Part shown: positions 26,113 through 34,871 of the stretch, one piece after another
Layout of the letters: the number at the start of each line of letters is the position of its first letter
Numbering within the stretch: position 1 is the stretch's first letter
Assembly: GCA_020633725.1 (NCBI GenBank)
Contig: JACKDC010000002.1
Location: 620,001 to 684,000 of the forward strand
Length of the DNA: 64,000 nucleotides
Direction: 5' to 3'
Source of the DNA: Candidatus Latescibacterota bacterium
Lineage (GTDB): Bacteria > Krumholzibacteriota > Krumholzibacteriia > JACNKJ01
Program-made: the position numbers and the translations under genes
The notes under the pieces: generated by a model
What the model was told of the DNA's origin: nothing
What the model saw: the letters and a program-made list of their open reading frames with translations, nothing else
The model's database searches: none

Positions 26113-27000
26113 GTGCACATCCTGATCGCCGACCGCTTCGACGCCGAACTGCCCCGCCGCCTCGCCGCCTTCGGCACGGTGAGCGAGTCGCTGGACGACA
26201 TCGCCGCCGCCGAGCTGCTCATCGTCCGCAGCAAGACCCGCTGCGACGCGGCGCTCATCGCGCGCGCGCCGAATCTCAAGCTGGTGATCCGCGGCGGCGT
26301 GGGCCTGGACAACGTGGACCAGACCGCCGCGGCGGCGCGCGGCATCGCCGTCAGGAACACGCCGCGCGCCTCGGCCATCGCCGTTGCCGAGCTGGCGATG
26401 GCGCTGCTGCTCGCCATTCCCACGCGCCTGGTGGAGGGCCACGTGGGCATGGCCGGCGGGCAGTGGCTGAAGAGCCAGCTGTCGCGCACGGAGCTGCACG
26501 GCAAGACCCTGGGGCTGCTGGGGCTCGGCAACATCGGCCGCCAGGTGGCGCGCCGCGCCCGCGCCTTCGGCATGCGCGTGCTGGCCCACGATCCCTATCT
26601 CGACACGAGCGAGGACGCCACGCTGCTGCCCAGTCTCGACGAGCTCCTCGCCGCCGCCGACTACGTGTCGCTGCACCTGCCGCTGAACGACCAGACCCGC
26701 GGCATCCTGGGCGCGGAGGCCCTCGCCCGCCTCCGGCCTGGCGCGGCGATCGTCAACACGGGGCGCAGCGACTGCGTGGACCTGGACGCCGTCGCGGCGG
26801 CCCTGCGCGCGGGCCGCCTGCGCGCCTATGCGACCGACGTCTGGCCCAGCGATCCGCCGCCGCCGGACTGCCCGCTGCTGACCGCGCCGGGCGTCATCAT
26901 GACGCCGCATCTGGGGGCGAGCAGCGCCGAGAACCTGGCCCGCATCGGCGACGAGATCGTCGCCCTGGTCAGCGCCTACCGCCGGGAGGAAACGCCGTGA
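26113..27000 (+). CDS. serA: D-3-phosphoglycerate dehydrogenase
   Basis: A 295-residue D-2-hydroxyacid dehydrogenase of the short SerA type without ACT or ASB regulatory domains. The NAD-binding motif is LGLLGLGNIGRQVARRARAF; the catalytic residues are in IRGGVGLDNVD (Arg), the Asp/Glu around DVWPSDPPPPDCPLL, and TPHLGASS (His). It oxidises 3-phosphoglycerate to 3-phosphohydroxypyruvate for serine synthesis. The role is secured by serC directly downstream, overlapping at GTGA. Without an ACT domain it is probably not feedback-inhibited by serine through the usual route. GTG 26113 follows GGGAGGACAG. Confidence 0.9.
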   Translation: MHILIADRFDAELPRRLAAFGTVSESLDDIAAAELLIVRSKTRCDAALIARAPNLKLVIRGGVGLDNVDQTAAAARGIAVRNTPRASAIAVAELAMALLLAIPTRLVEGHVGMAGGQWLKSQLSRTELHGKTLGLLGLGNIGRQVARRARAFGMRVLAHDPYLDTSEDATLLPSLDELLAAADYVSLHLPLNDQTRGILGAEALARLRPGAAIVNTGRSDCVDLDAVAAALRAGRLRAYATDVWPSDPPPPDCPLLTAPGVIMTPHLGASSAENLARIGDEIVALVSAYRREETP

Positions 27001-28070
27001 CGCGCGCGCACAACTTCGGGGCGGGCCCCGCCGCGCTACCCCTCGCCGTGCTCGAGCAGGCCCAGGCCGAGCTGCTGGACTACCAGGGCCGGGGCATGTC
27101 GCTGCTCGAGATCAGCCACCGCGGGGACGCCTACCGCGCCCTGCACACCGAGGCGCAGCGCCGCCTGCGCGCCCTGCTCGGGCTGGACGACGCGTTCCGC
27201 GTCCTCTTCCTCGGCGGCGGCGCGACGCTGCAGTTCGCCATGCTGCCGCTGAACCTGCTGCCCGAGCGCGGTCGCGCGGACTACCTGCTCAGCGGCGCCT
27301 GGGGCCGCAAGGCCTTCGCCGACGCGGGTCGCGTGGGCCAGGTCCGCGCCGTCTGGGACGACGACGGCCGTCTGCCCGAGGCGGGCGAGTTCACCCCGGA
27401 CCCGGACGCCGCCTACCTGCACCTCACGAGCAACGAGACCATCGGCGGCTTGCAGTGGCCGGAGTATCCGTCCAGCGGCGGCGCGCCGCTCGTGATGGAC
27501 GTCAGCTCGGACTTTCTCAGCCGGCCGCTGCCCGTGGCGCGACTCGGCCTGGCCTACGCCGGCGCGCAGAAGAACGCGGGTCCGGCCGGTGTGACGGTGG
27601 TGATCGTCCACGAGTCGCTGCTGGGCCGCTCGGGGCGCGCGCTGCCGAGCTACCTGGACTATGGCGTGCACGCGGCGCAGGACTCGCTGGCCAACACGCC
27701 CCCGGTCTTCGCCGTCTACGTGCTCGGCCTCGTGATGGCCTGGATGGAGCGCGAGGGCGGGATCGACGGCGCGGCCCGCCGCGCTGCCGAGCGAGCGGCG
27801 CTGATCTACGCGGCGATCGACGACAGCGGCGGCTTCTACCGCTGTCCGGTGCCCGTGGCGCAGCGTTCGTCGATGAACGTGGTCTTCCGCCTGCCGGACG
27901 AGACGCTCGAGGCGCGCTTCCTCGCCGCCGCCGGGGCCGCGGGCCTGATCGGCCTCAAGGGCCACCGCAGCGTGGGGGGCTGCCGCGCCAGCCTCTACAA
28001 CGGCCTGCCGCTGGAGAGCGCGCGCGTGCTGGCCGCGTTCATGGGGGAGTTCGCGCGGACTAGCGGATGA
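26997..28070 (+). CDS. serC: Phosphoserine aminotransferase
   Basis: A 357-residue class V, PLP-dependent aminotransferase. It begins AHNFGAGPAALPLAVLEQAQ, the SerC signature, with GMSLLEISHRGDAY, FLGGGATLQFAMLPLNLL and the PLP-lysine region LAYAGAQKNAGPAGVTVVIV. It converts 3-phosphohydroxypyruvate and glutamate to phosphoserine. Length agrees with the family (about 360). The GTG start is embedded in the serA stop. The 3' end overlaps the convergent DinB gene by 11 nt. SerB is not in the window. Confidence 0.94.
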   Translation: MTRAHNFGAGPAALPLAVLEQAQAELLDYQGRGMSLLEISHRGDAYRALHTEAQRRLRALLGLDDAFRVLFLGGGATLQFAMLPLNLLPERGRADYLLSGAWGRKAFADAGRVGQVRAVWDDDGRLPEAGEFTPDPDAAYLHLTSNETIGGLQWPEYPSSGGAPLVMDVSSDFLSRPLPVARLGLAYAGAQKNAGPAGVTVVIVHESLLGRSGRALPSYLDYGVHAAQDSLANTPPVFAVYVLGLVMAWMEREGGIDGAARRAAERAALIYAAIDDSGGFYRCPVPVAQRSSMNVVFRLPDETLEARFLAAAGAAGLIGLKGHRSVGGCRASLYNGLPLESARVLAAFMGEFARTSG

Positions 28071-28548
28071 TCCCCGGCTTGCCGAGCTCGCGCCGGAGAA
28101 TGCCCACCTGTCCCACGTGATAGCACTCGTGAAAGACCACGCCTGCCAGGAGCGTGCCGACGGTCTCGTCGTCCCTGCCGAAAGGACTGAACGGCGCCGC
28201 CTCGCGCAGGCGCTCCTCCGGGACGGCGCCGAGTCCCGCCTTGATCGCGGCATGGCTCGCGGCCAGCGCGTCGCGCAGCGAATCCAGGTCCAGGGCGCCA
28301 GCGGCCTCGGCCTGCCCCGTCGACCCGCGCCGGTAGGGCGCGAGGCGGGCTTCGTCCATGACAGGCGCCGCGCCGAGCAGCTTGAGCACGCCGTTGCGCG
28401 CGTCGAGCAGATGCCCGGCCAGCCAGTTGATGCTGTTGCCCCCGCCCTCGGGCCGCCGCAGGCTCTCGGCCTGCGTGACGTCGGCGAGGCTCGCCGCCAG
28501 GAGATGCTGGGCGTAGCCGAGTTGCAGCTTCAGGGTGTCGACGTGCAC
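28060..28548 (-). CDS. DinB-family protein
   Basis: A 162-residue four-helix-bundle protein of the DinB/YfiT superfamily. The first metal-ligand helix is INWLAGHLLDARNGVLKLLG and the second is VVFHECYHVGQVGILRRELG, giving the usual three-histidine site (His46 region and the two histidines of FHECYH). Members include thiol-dependent transferases and many uncharacterised proteins; which this is cannot be decided. It is separated by 16 nt from the aminotransferase gene upstream on the same strand and may be cotranscribed with it. Confidence 0.82.
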   Translation of the reverse strand: MHVDTLKLQLGYAQHLLAASLADVTQAESLRRPEGGGNSINWLAGHLLDARNGVLKLLGAAPVMDEARLAPYRRGSTGQAEAAGALDLDSLRDALAASHAAIKAGLGAVPEERLREAAPFSPFGRDDETVGTLLAGVVFHECYHVGQVGILRRELGKPGIIR

Positions 28549-28564
28549 GGGACGTCCTTTCGGC

Positions 28565-29746
28565 CTAGAGTTGGTTCGCGCGGCGCGCGGCCTCGGCCAC
28601 GCGCTCGGGGGGTTCGGACGTGAAGCAGAAGCGCGCCCAGCCGTCGTAGTCGGCGCCGAAGTGCTCGCCCGGGCTGACGATCACGCCGGCCCCGAGCATG
28701 CGCTCGAGCTTGGCGTCCTCGCCGAGCCCGGCCCACCGCTCGCGCAGATCCAGGAACAGGTAGTAGCCGCCGTCGGCGGGCAGGTGCGGGACGCGCAGCG
28801 TCGTCAGCGCGGCCTCGAGACCCTGCCGGTAGGTTTCGCGCAGCCTGCCCCGGATCGCGTCGTGCGCGGCGAGGGCGCGGATCGCCATCACCTGCGCGGG
28901 GCGGTTGGGCTCGTAGCCCGCGGCCACCTGGCCGGGGTTGAGCGTGGCGATGACCCCGCGCGGCGCCGCGGCGTAGCCCAGGCGCAGTCCCGCGGCCGCG
29001 TAGCTCTTGGACGCGCTGAAGATGCTCACCGTCCGCTCGAACATGCCGGGCAGCGCGGCGATGCTGAGGTAGGGCTCCTCGCACCAGACGAAGTCCTCGT
29101 AGGCCTCGTCGGCGAGCACCCAGAGGTCGTGCTCGCGGGCGAAGTGGGCCAGCGCCTCGAGCTGCGCGCGGCGCAGCATGACGCCGGTGGGGTTGTTCGG
29201 GCTGTTGAAGTAGATCGCGCGGGTGCGGGGCGTCAGCGCCGCGGCCAGCCAGCCGCCGAGGTCGCCCGCCGGGTCCACCGCGAGACGATCGAAGCAGGGC
29301 ACCTCCACGAGGCGCATCCTCGCCGCCGAGGCCACCACCTTGAGCATGGTCCACTCGGGGGCGAGGGTGAGGATCTCGTCGCCGGGCTCGAGCAGGCGCG
29401 TCATCGCGAGGAAGAGCGCGCCCGTGGAGCCGAAGGTCACCTGGATCTCGCGCGGATCGCTCACGGGCAGCGCGTTGCGCGCGCGCAGCTTGGCGACGAG
29501 ACGCCGCCGCAGCTCCGGTTCCCCCTGGGTGTCGCCGTAGCGCGAGAGGCGCTCGGCCCAGGGTTCGTCCTCGCCGGCGAGCGGCGTGCCCAGCTCGGGC
29601 GGCAGGTCGAGCCAGGTGTCGCCCACGTGGAGCGCGATGGGCGCGTCGCCGCGTCCCGCGCCCGCGCCCGCCGCGATGGCCGCGCTGATGCGGTTGAAGA
29701 GCGTGGGCTTGAAGTCGCGCGCGGCGACGTCCGCCGGACGTCCCAC
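28565..29746 (-). CDS. Class I/II PLP-dependent aminotransferase
   Basis: A 393-residue fold-type I aminotransferase. Motifs are YGDTQGEPELRRRLV, FGSTGALFLAMTRLL, YFNSPNNPTGVML, VLADEAYEDFVW and the PLP-lysine region SIFSASKSYAAAGLRLGY; the C-terminal arginine region is RFCFTSEPP. It resembles aspartate-type or MalY/kynurenine-type aminotransferases; substrate unknown. GTG 29746, 2 nt after the bcp stop, is the only sensible start in this frame. The sequence before it is CCTCC rather than GGAGG, so translation probably depends on re-initiation after bcp. Confidence 0.85.
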   Translation of the reverse strand: MGRPADVAARDFKPTLFNRISAAIAAGAGAGRGDAPIALHVGDTWLDLPPELGTPLAGEDEPWAERLSRYGDTQGEPELRRRLVAKLRARNALPVSDPREIQVTFGSTGALFLAMTRLLEPGDEILTLAPEWTMLKVVASAARMRLVEVPCFDRLAVDPAGDLGGWLAAALTPRTRAIYFNSPNNPTGVMLRRAQLEALAHFAREHDLWVLADEAYEDFVWCEEPYLSIAALPGMFERTVSIFSASKSYAAAGLRLGYAAAPRGVIATLNPGQVAAGYEPNRPAQVMAIRALAAHDAIRGRLRETYRQGLEAALTTLRVPHLPADGGYYLFLDLRERWAGLGEDAKLERMLGAGVIVSPGEHFGADYDGWARFCFTSEPPERVAEAARRANQL

Positions 29747-29748
29747 CG

Positions 29749-30216
29749 CTAGGAGGTCTCGCGCTGGCCGGCCACGAAGTCGCGCGCGCGGCTGACGCTG
29801 TCCTTGGGGCTCACCTTCACCTGGGCGTCGAGGATCTTGCCCTGCGGGTCCACGATCCAGTGCGAGCGGATCACGCCCATGTACTTCTTGCCGTACATCG
29901 ACTTCTCGCCCCAGGCGCCGAGGGCTTCGAGCAGCGTGTGCTCGGGGTCGGAGAGGAAATCGAAGGGGAACTTCTCCTTGGCCTTCCACTTGGCCAGCGC
30001 GGCGGGCTTGTCGGGGCTGAGGCCGAGCACCTTCACGCCGTGCCGGGCCAAGAAGCTCGCCTGCTCCTTCATGCCGAGCGCCTGCACGGTGCAGCCGCTG
30101 GTGGCCGCCTTGGGAAAGGCGAAGAGCACCCACTGCTCGCCGCGAAGGTCCGTGTGCTTGACGGTCTCGCCGTCCTGGTTCTCCAGCTTGAACGCCGGCA
30201 GCTTGGCGCTGGGCAT
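29749..30216 (-). CDS. bcp: Bcp-type peroxiredoxin (single-cysteine variant)
   Basis: A 155-residue thioredoxin-fold peroxiredoxin that reduces peroxides in the cytoplasm. The active-site segment is FAFPKAATSGCTVQALGMKE: the peroxidatic cysteine is kept, but the usual TPGCT is TSGCT and the resolving cysteine five residues later, present in the E. coli protein (QACGLRD), is leucine. It would thus work as a 1-Cys enzyme needing an external thiol. The rest (GLSPDKPAALAKWKAKEKFP, GVIRSHWIVDPQGKI) is typical. ATG 30216 follows AAAGGAGA. Confidence 0.9.
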   Translation of the reverse strand: MPSAKLPAFKLENQDGETVKHTDLRGEQWVLFAFPKAATSGCTVQALGMKEQASFLARHGVKVLGLSPDKPAALAKWKAKEKFPFDFLSDPEHTLLEALGAWGEKSMYGKKYMGVIRSHWIVDPQGKILDAQVKVSPKDSVSRARDFVAGQRETS

Positions 30217-30277
30217 GGCGTCTCCTTTCGTGAGGGTTCGGGCAGCATAGCGGCGGGAGCGCCTCGGCGCCAGGGGG

Positions 30278-31150
30278 CTAGCGCTCGGCGGGGTCCATCA
30301 GCAGCAGCGGATCCACCAGCTGACCCTGCGCGCTGACGCCCCAGTGCAGGTGCGCGGCCGTCACGCGGCCGGTGGCGCCGACGCGGCCCAGGATCTCGCC
30401 GCGGCGCAGCGGCTGGCCCACCGTCACACCGATGGCCGAGAGGTGGTAGTACATGCTCACCAGGCCGTCGCCGTGGTCCACGTAGACGCAGTTGCCCGCG
30501 AAGTAGTGCTCGCCGGTGAGGATCACGACGCCGTCCGCGCAGACGCTCACCGGCGTCCCCGCCTTCGCCCCGAAATCCACGCCCGTGTGCGGATTCTTGG
30601 GCTCGCCGTTGAAGAAGCGCCGCAGGCCGAAGTCGCTGGTGGTCCGGCCCGCCACGGGACGGCTCAGCGGCAGCGGCCAGCGCGGCGAAGGGGTGACGCG
30701 GCGCAGGGCCTCGCGCGTGGCGGCCTGCTCCTTGCGGATGCGCTCCAGCTTCTCGGGGGACATCTCGTTGAACTCCTGCGCGACCTCGAGATGCTGCTCG
30801 GGGTAGTCGCGGGGCTCGCGCGCGATGCCCTGCGTGACGCGCTGCGCCACGCCGCGCCGCCAGGCCGTGACCGTGAGCGTGTGGACGTCCCCGTCGAGAC
30901 GCTCGTGCATGCCCATGCCCAGCACCGCGCGCGCCTCGAGCCCGCCGGGCCCGGGCAGCAGCGCCGGCCGCAGGGTTTCGCCGAGCCAGTCCACGCGCAA
31001 CGAGTCGGTGCCGGTGTCGGCCGCAACGGCGATCACGAAGGCCGTGCCCTCGTCCACGCGCTCGGGGCAGTCGAGCAGGAGTTCGCCCACCGCCGTCGCG
31101 CGCGGCGCGAGAGCGAGCAGAATGACGAACGCGGCGGCGCGAAGGCGCAT
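30278..31150 (-). CDS. Secreted M23 (LytM) metallopeptidase
   Basis: A 290-residue exported protein: signal peptide MRLRAAAFVILLALAPRATA, an unassigned beta-rich N-terminal domain, a short charged helix (MSPEKLERIRKEQAATREAL), then the LytM/M23 domain. Zinc and catalytic residues are visible in PHTGVDFGAKAGTPV (about residue 187), in MYYHLSAIGVTVGQPLRRGE, and in HLHWGVSAQG (about 268), so it should be an active peptidoglycan endopeptidase. The start has AGGAGAG upstream. It follows the lipoprotein gene at 31159 by 8 nt on the same strand, forming a likely operon. Confidence 0.92.
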   Translation of the reverse strand: MRLRAAAFVILLALAPRATAVGELLLDCPERVDEGTAFVIAVAADTGTDSLRVDWLGETLRPALLPGPGGLEARAVLGMGMHERLDGDVHTLTVTAWRRGVAQRVTQGIAREPRDYPEQHLEVAQEFNEMSPEKLERIRKEQAATREALRRVTPSPRWPLPLSRPVAGRTTSDFGLRRFFNGEPKNPHTGVDFGAKAGTPVSVCADGVVILTGEHYFAGNCVYVDHGDGLVSMYYHLSAIGVTVGQPLRRGEILGRVGATGRVTAAHLHWGVSAQGQLVDPLLLMDPAER

Positions 31151-31158
31151 GGACTCTC

Positions 31159-32079
31159 CTAGGGCGTGAACTCGGTGCGAGCGTAGAGCTGCACGGGCTC
31201 CAGCAGCGCCTGGCTCAGGCCGAAGCGCCAGGTGGCGCGGTTGCCGTCGACGCTGTCGGCATTGCTCTCCAGCACCGGGCCGGGCAGCGTGAGGTGCAGG
31301 GTGAGGTCGCTGGTCGCCACGAGGTCGGCGCCCGGCAGGAGCGCCTCGAAGGCGGCGTCGCCCGCCTCGCTGCTCTCGCCGAGCACGCCGTCCAGCAGAG
31401 CCGCCAGGCGCGTGGTGGTCAGCGCGGGATGTCCCGGCGCGAGCACCGCGTGCATCTGCGTGGCGAGGGCGCCGACGAAGGTGTGGTAGGCCGCCTCGCT
31501 GGACTCCGCCTGCTCCAGCGCGAGGTAGCGCTGGGCGGCGCCGGCCGCGAGGCCGTGCAGTTCGGCGCGCTCGAGCGGGTTGAGCCCCTCGATGGCGTCC
31601 TCGAGCGCGGCCGTCACCACGTCGGCGACGATCCCGCTCGCCGCCGGCAGGATGCCGCTCCAGGTGAAGCGCTCGCGGTAGCTGAGGCTGCGCCGCCCCG
31701 GCGTCTCGTCGAGCTGCACCTCGACCTGGTTGCTCAGGAGGACGTCCCCGTCGGCGGGCAGCGCGCCGGCGCGTCCCGGGATCGCGATCTCGCCGTCGAA
31801 GGAGGGCCAGTCGCCGGCCGCGGACACGCGGCGCTCGCGGCGGAAGACGAGCCGGCGCGGGTCGTCCTCGCTGGCGACCTGCCGCCAGCCGGCGGACTCG
31901 TCGAGGGAGAAGCCCAGCCGCAGCCGCGAGGCCGAGGTCTCGGGCGTGGGGCCGGGGACGTCGCCGCGCAGCTCCACGCTGCGGCTGCCGCCGCCGTCGG
32001 CGCCCAGCGTGATCTCGACCTCGTAGTGCTGGCAGCCTGCCAGCGCGAGCAACACCAGCGGGAGCAGCAGCCGGGACAT
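31159..32079 (-). CDS. Lipoprotein of unknown function
   Basis: A 306-residue lipoprotein with signal MSRLLLPLVLLALAGC (lipobox LAGC). ATG 32079 is preferred to the GTG two codons upstream because GGAGG then lies 7 nt before the start. The mature part opens with a beta-rich region of the type seen in LppM-like proteins (YEVEITLGADGGGSRSVELR). It continues with helical segments (AALEDAIEGLNPLERAELHG) and ends with strands (DLTLHLTLPGPVLESNADSV and ATWRFGLSQALLE). I do not recognise a defined family. The M23 peptidase gene immediately downstream suggests an envelope role. Confidence 0.7.
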   Translation of the reverse strand: MSRLLLPLVLLALAGCQHYEVEITLGADGGGSRSVELRGDVPGPTPETSASRLRLGFSLDESAGWRQVASEDDPRRLVFRRERRVSAAGDWPSFDGEIAIPGRAGALPADGDVLLSNQVEVQLDETPGRRSLSYRERFTWSGILPAASGIVADVVTAALEDAIEGLNPLERAELHGLAAGAAQRYLALEQAESSEAAYHTFVGALATQMHAVLAPGHPALTTTRLAALLDGVLGESSEAGDAAFEALLPGADLVATSDLTLHLTLPGPVLESNADSVDGNRATWRFGLSQALLEPVQLYARTEFTP

Positions 32080-32117
32080 CGCCACACCTCCTCGCCGCCC
32101 GGTGGGACGGCGGAGGC

Positions 32118-32146
32118 AGGATAGCGCGACAGGCCCCGCGGGTCAC
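32118..32146 (-). promoter_or_regulatory. Candidate promoter of the lipoprotein-M23 operon
   Basis: On the minus strand GTGACC (32146-32141) and TATCCT (32123-32118) with 17-bp spacing, about 39 nt before the ATG at 32079. The -35 match is modest. Confidence 0.35.
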
Positions 32147-32156
32147 CCAAAAGGAA

Positions 32157-32180
32157 GGCCCGGGGCACCTGCCCCGGGCC
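32157..32180 (-). terminator. Rho-independent terminator of the S1 protease gene
   Basis: Perfect 10-bp arms GGCCCGGGGC and GCCCCGGGCC with a 4-nt loop. On the minus strand the hairpin is followed by TTCCTTTT and begins 22 nt after the protease stop codon. Confidence 0.75.
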
Positions 32181-32202
32181 AACTTCTGCCGGCTAGCGAG
32201 CG

Positions 32203-34677
32203 CTACTTGAGCAAGGTCAGCTTGCTCGTGTCGACGCTGCCGCCGGCGGTCTCGAGGCGGGCGAAGTAGACGCCCGAGGAGAGCGCGCGGCCGCTGTCGT
32301 CGGTGCCGTTCCAGGTGACGCTGTGCCGGCCGGCCTCCTGGTGGCCCGCGACCAGCGTCGCCACGCGGCGGCCCGCCACGTCGAAGATGCCGACCCGCAC
32401 CTCGCCGGCCGTGGCCACGGCGTAGCGGATCTCCGTCTTCGGGTTGAACGGGTTGGGGACGTTGGCCAGCAGGGCGCTGCGCTGGGGCGCGGCGCCGTCG
32501 CCGGCGGCGGTCACGTCGCCGCTGATCCCCCAGATCTCCACGTCATCCACGTTCCAGCCGCTGAAGAGCCAGCTGCTGTCCGTGGTGCCCATGGTCCAGC
32601 GCAGGTAGACGGTCGACTGGCCGTCGGCCACCGCCGAGATGTCGTACTCCATGGACTGCCAGCCGTTGTCGGTCACCTCGGCGGCGTTCTGCCAGAGCTC
32701 GACCCAGTTCACGTTGTCGTTGCTGACGCGAACGTAGGCGTGGTCGTAGGCCGGCTGCTCGACGTTGAGCCAGCGCTTGAACTTGAGCTGTGTGGCCGTG
32801 AGGTTCGAGCAGTCGAAGGCCGTGCTGGTGAGGTGGTACTCCGGCATGTTGTTCGTGTAGTCGCCGTTCAGGTTGTACCCGTAGACGTAGCTGCCGGTGA
32901 AGCCGCTGGACGGATCCGCGTTGCCGTGATCCGCGCCGCCCCCACCGGTCGGCGTGCCGAAGGCCCACTGGCCCTGGGTGCTCCAGCCGGGGTTGCTGTC
33001 GAAGGTCTCGCTGATCTGCAGCGACGGCGCGCCGATCTGCAGGTCCACGCTGCGCTGCGTGTCGCCGTCGCCGGTGCTGACGTTCGTGAACAGCACCGTC
33101 GCGTGCTGCAGCCCCTGGGGCAGGCCGTTCGCGCCGCTGTTGATGCTCACGGTCACGTAGGCGGTCGCGCCCGGGGCGAGCGTGCCGCCGCCGGTGACGT
33201 CGACCCAGCTCGCGTCATCGGTGACGCTGAACTGGATGCTCGCCTCGCTCGCGTTCTCCACCGTGTAGACCTTGCTGTCGGGCGTGAAGGGACCGCCCTG
33301 GTCGCCGCTGGAGACGAGGCCGTCGGCCGGGGTCACGCGCATGCCCGTGGCGGCGGGGTCGAAGGTGTCGAGGACCGTGGCGCCGCTGCCGATCGGGTCC
33401 AGGTAGGCGCTGAGGCCGTGGGTCCAGGACACCGAGAAGCGACCGTACCAGTCCGAGGTCTGGCTCGTGCAGGACGCGTAACCGCCGTGGAGCTGCCCCA
33501 CGACCCTGTGGGCCGGATTAAAGAGCGGCGAGCCCGACGAACCCGGCTCCGTGGTGCCCAGGTCCCAGTCCGTGATGCGGATGTGGGTGCCGTCGCCGGG
33601 GATCGTGTTGCTCAGGTAGCTGGTGGTGCTGGTGGGGTCGTACTCGAAGCTGATCGACTTCTCGTCCGTGTTCGGATGGTGGATCGCGATCGCCGCGCTG
33701 GGGTCGGCGCTGGTGTTGTCCCAGCCCGCGTAGGTCACCAGCCAGGCGGGGTTGGGCAGTTCGTCCAGCTCGACCAGCGTGAAGTCCGACGCCGCGTAGG
33801 ACGAGCGGAAGAAGGAACCGGTCTGGTGCTGGGCCAGCGAGCCGCAGCACTGGTCGCCGCAGTTCGGGCTCTCGAAGTTCCAGTAGACGACGAGCGAGGC
33901 CGCGTTGCCCGCGGTGATTCCGCAGTGGTTGGCGGTCATGAAGTAGGGCGTGCCGTCCTGGGCCGTGTTGTTCACCATGAAGCCGGTGCAGAAGGTGCTG
34001 CCGCCCGTGGAGATGACGCCCACCGCGGGGATCTCGCCACGCCAGTCGTCGCCCTCGGGGCAGACCACGTCGACGTTGCAGGAGCCCGAGCGATCGCCGG
34101 CGGCGAGATCCTGACCGAAGCCGCGGTAGCCCACGTTGATCGAGCCGAGCGTGAGCAGCACGCGGCTGACGGCCTTCTCGGCCACGGTCAGCTCCACCAC
34201 GATGTCGTCCGTCAGGAGCACCGGCGTCCACAGCTCGCCCAGCGCGGCGTTGTCGGCGGCGGTGTAGGCCTCGAGGCCGCTGGAGTAGTCGGCCGCGGTG
34301 ATCACCAGGCGCGCCGTCTCGGGCAGGTCGTAGACGGTGAAGCCGAGGTTCAAGCTGACCGCGCCGGGGGAGCTCACGCGGAGCCGCCACACGCGATCGC
34401 CGTTCGGCAGCGTGTCCCAGGTGCCGCGGGTGGCCGGGTTGACGTCCACCGGGTAGGGGATCGCGAAGCGCGGGGGCAGGCCCTCCGCTTCGCGCTCCTC
34501 GTCCTCGAGGCGAGCCAGGCTGGCGTCGACCACGGGGGCCTGGTAGCGATCCACCAGTTCCAGCGACGTCAGCGCGTGGTTCAGCGCGGCGGGGGTGGCG
34601 GGAAGCGTGGCGCCGAGGGCGGTCGCCGCGGTGGCGAGCAGAAGGGCGAGCCCGAGAAGCGGTCTCAGCAGACGCAT
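32203..34677 (-). CDS. Secreted trypsin-like (lysyl-endopeptidase type) serine protease with FlgD-like sorting domain
   Basis: An 824-residue secreted protease. Signal peptide: MRLLRPLLGLALLLATAATA. After a pro-region the catalytic domain resembles Achromobacter protease I: GSCNVDVVCPEGDDWR, TPYFMTANHCG (His, about 249), SDFTLVELDE (Asp, about 297) and TEPGSSGSPLFNPAHRVVGQ (Ser, about 381), a complete triad with several cysteines for disulfides. Residues 450-560 form beta-sandwich repeats. Residues 575-720 look like a MAM/jelly-roll domain (FDCSNLTATQLKFKRWLNVE, FSGWNVDDVEIWG). The FlgD-like domain starts ANVPNPFNPKTEIRYAV near 737. ATG 34677 fits the signal peptide and has GGAGA upstream. 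It is divergent from a second secreted protease. Confidence 0.92.
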   Translation of the reverse strand: MRLLRPLLGLALLLATAATALGATLPATPAALNHALTSLELVDRYQAPVVDASLARLEDEEREAEGLPPRFAIPYPVDVNPATRGTWDTLPNGDRVWRLRVSSPGAVSLNLGFTVYDLPETARLVITAADYSSGLEAYTAADNAALGELWTPVLLTDDIVVELTVAEKAVSRVLLTLGSINVGYRGFGQDLAAGDRSGSCNVDVVCPEGDDWRGEIPAVGVISTGGSTFCTGFMVNNTAQDGTPYFMTANHCGITAGNAASLVVYWNFESPNCGDQCCGSLAQHQTGSFFRSSYAASDFTLVELDELPNPAWLVTYAGWDNTSADPSAAIAIHHPNTDEKSISFEYDPTSTTSYLSNTIPGDGTHIRITDWDLGTTEPGSSGSPLFNPAHRVVGQLHGGYASCTSQTSDWYGRFSVSWTHGLSAYLDPIGSGATVLDTFDPAATGMRVTPADGLVSSGDQGGPFTPDSKVYTVENASEASIQFSVTDDASWVDVTGGGTLAPGATAYVTVSINSGANGLPQGLQHATVLFTNVSTGDGDTQRSVDLQIGAPSLQISETFDSNPGWSTQGQWAFGTPTGGGGADHGNADPSSGFTGSYVYGYNLNGDYTNNMPEYHLTSTAFDCSNLTATQLKFKRWLNVEQPAYDHAYVRVSNDNVNWVELWQNAAEVTDNGWQSMEYDISAVADGQSTVYLRWTMGTTDSSWLFSGWNVDDVEIWGISGDVTAAGDGAAPQRSALLANVPNPFNPKTEIRYAVATAGEVRVGIFDVAGRRVATLVAGHQEAGRHSVTWNGTDDSGRALSSGVYFARLETAGGSVDTSKLTLLK

Positions 34678-34800
34678 GGTCGTCTCCAGTGTCGTGGGGG
34701 GTAGTGCATTGCCTACGCGAAACGCCCGGCCAGCGCGCCGGGCGCTTCCCAATTCGGACCCAAGCATAGCACAGTTTCGACGCTATCGTCAGCATTCCCG

Positions 34801-34829
34801 TTGCGCACGGGTTCGCTATAGTGGATAAT
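34801..34829 (+). promoter_or_regulatory. Promoter of the subtilisin-like protease gene
   Basis: TTGCGC at 34801-34806 and GATAAT at 34824-34829 are 17 bp apart, about 43 nt before the ATG at 34872. The same -35 hexamer appears before the gene at 50036. Confidence 0.55.
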
Positions 34830-34871
34830 CTTGGGCTTACCCTTCTCATGAAGCCCCATGGAGGTTCCGCC

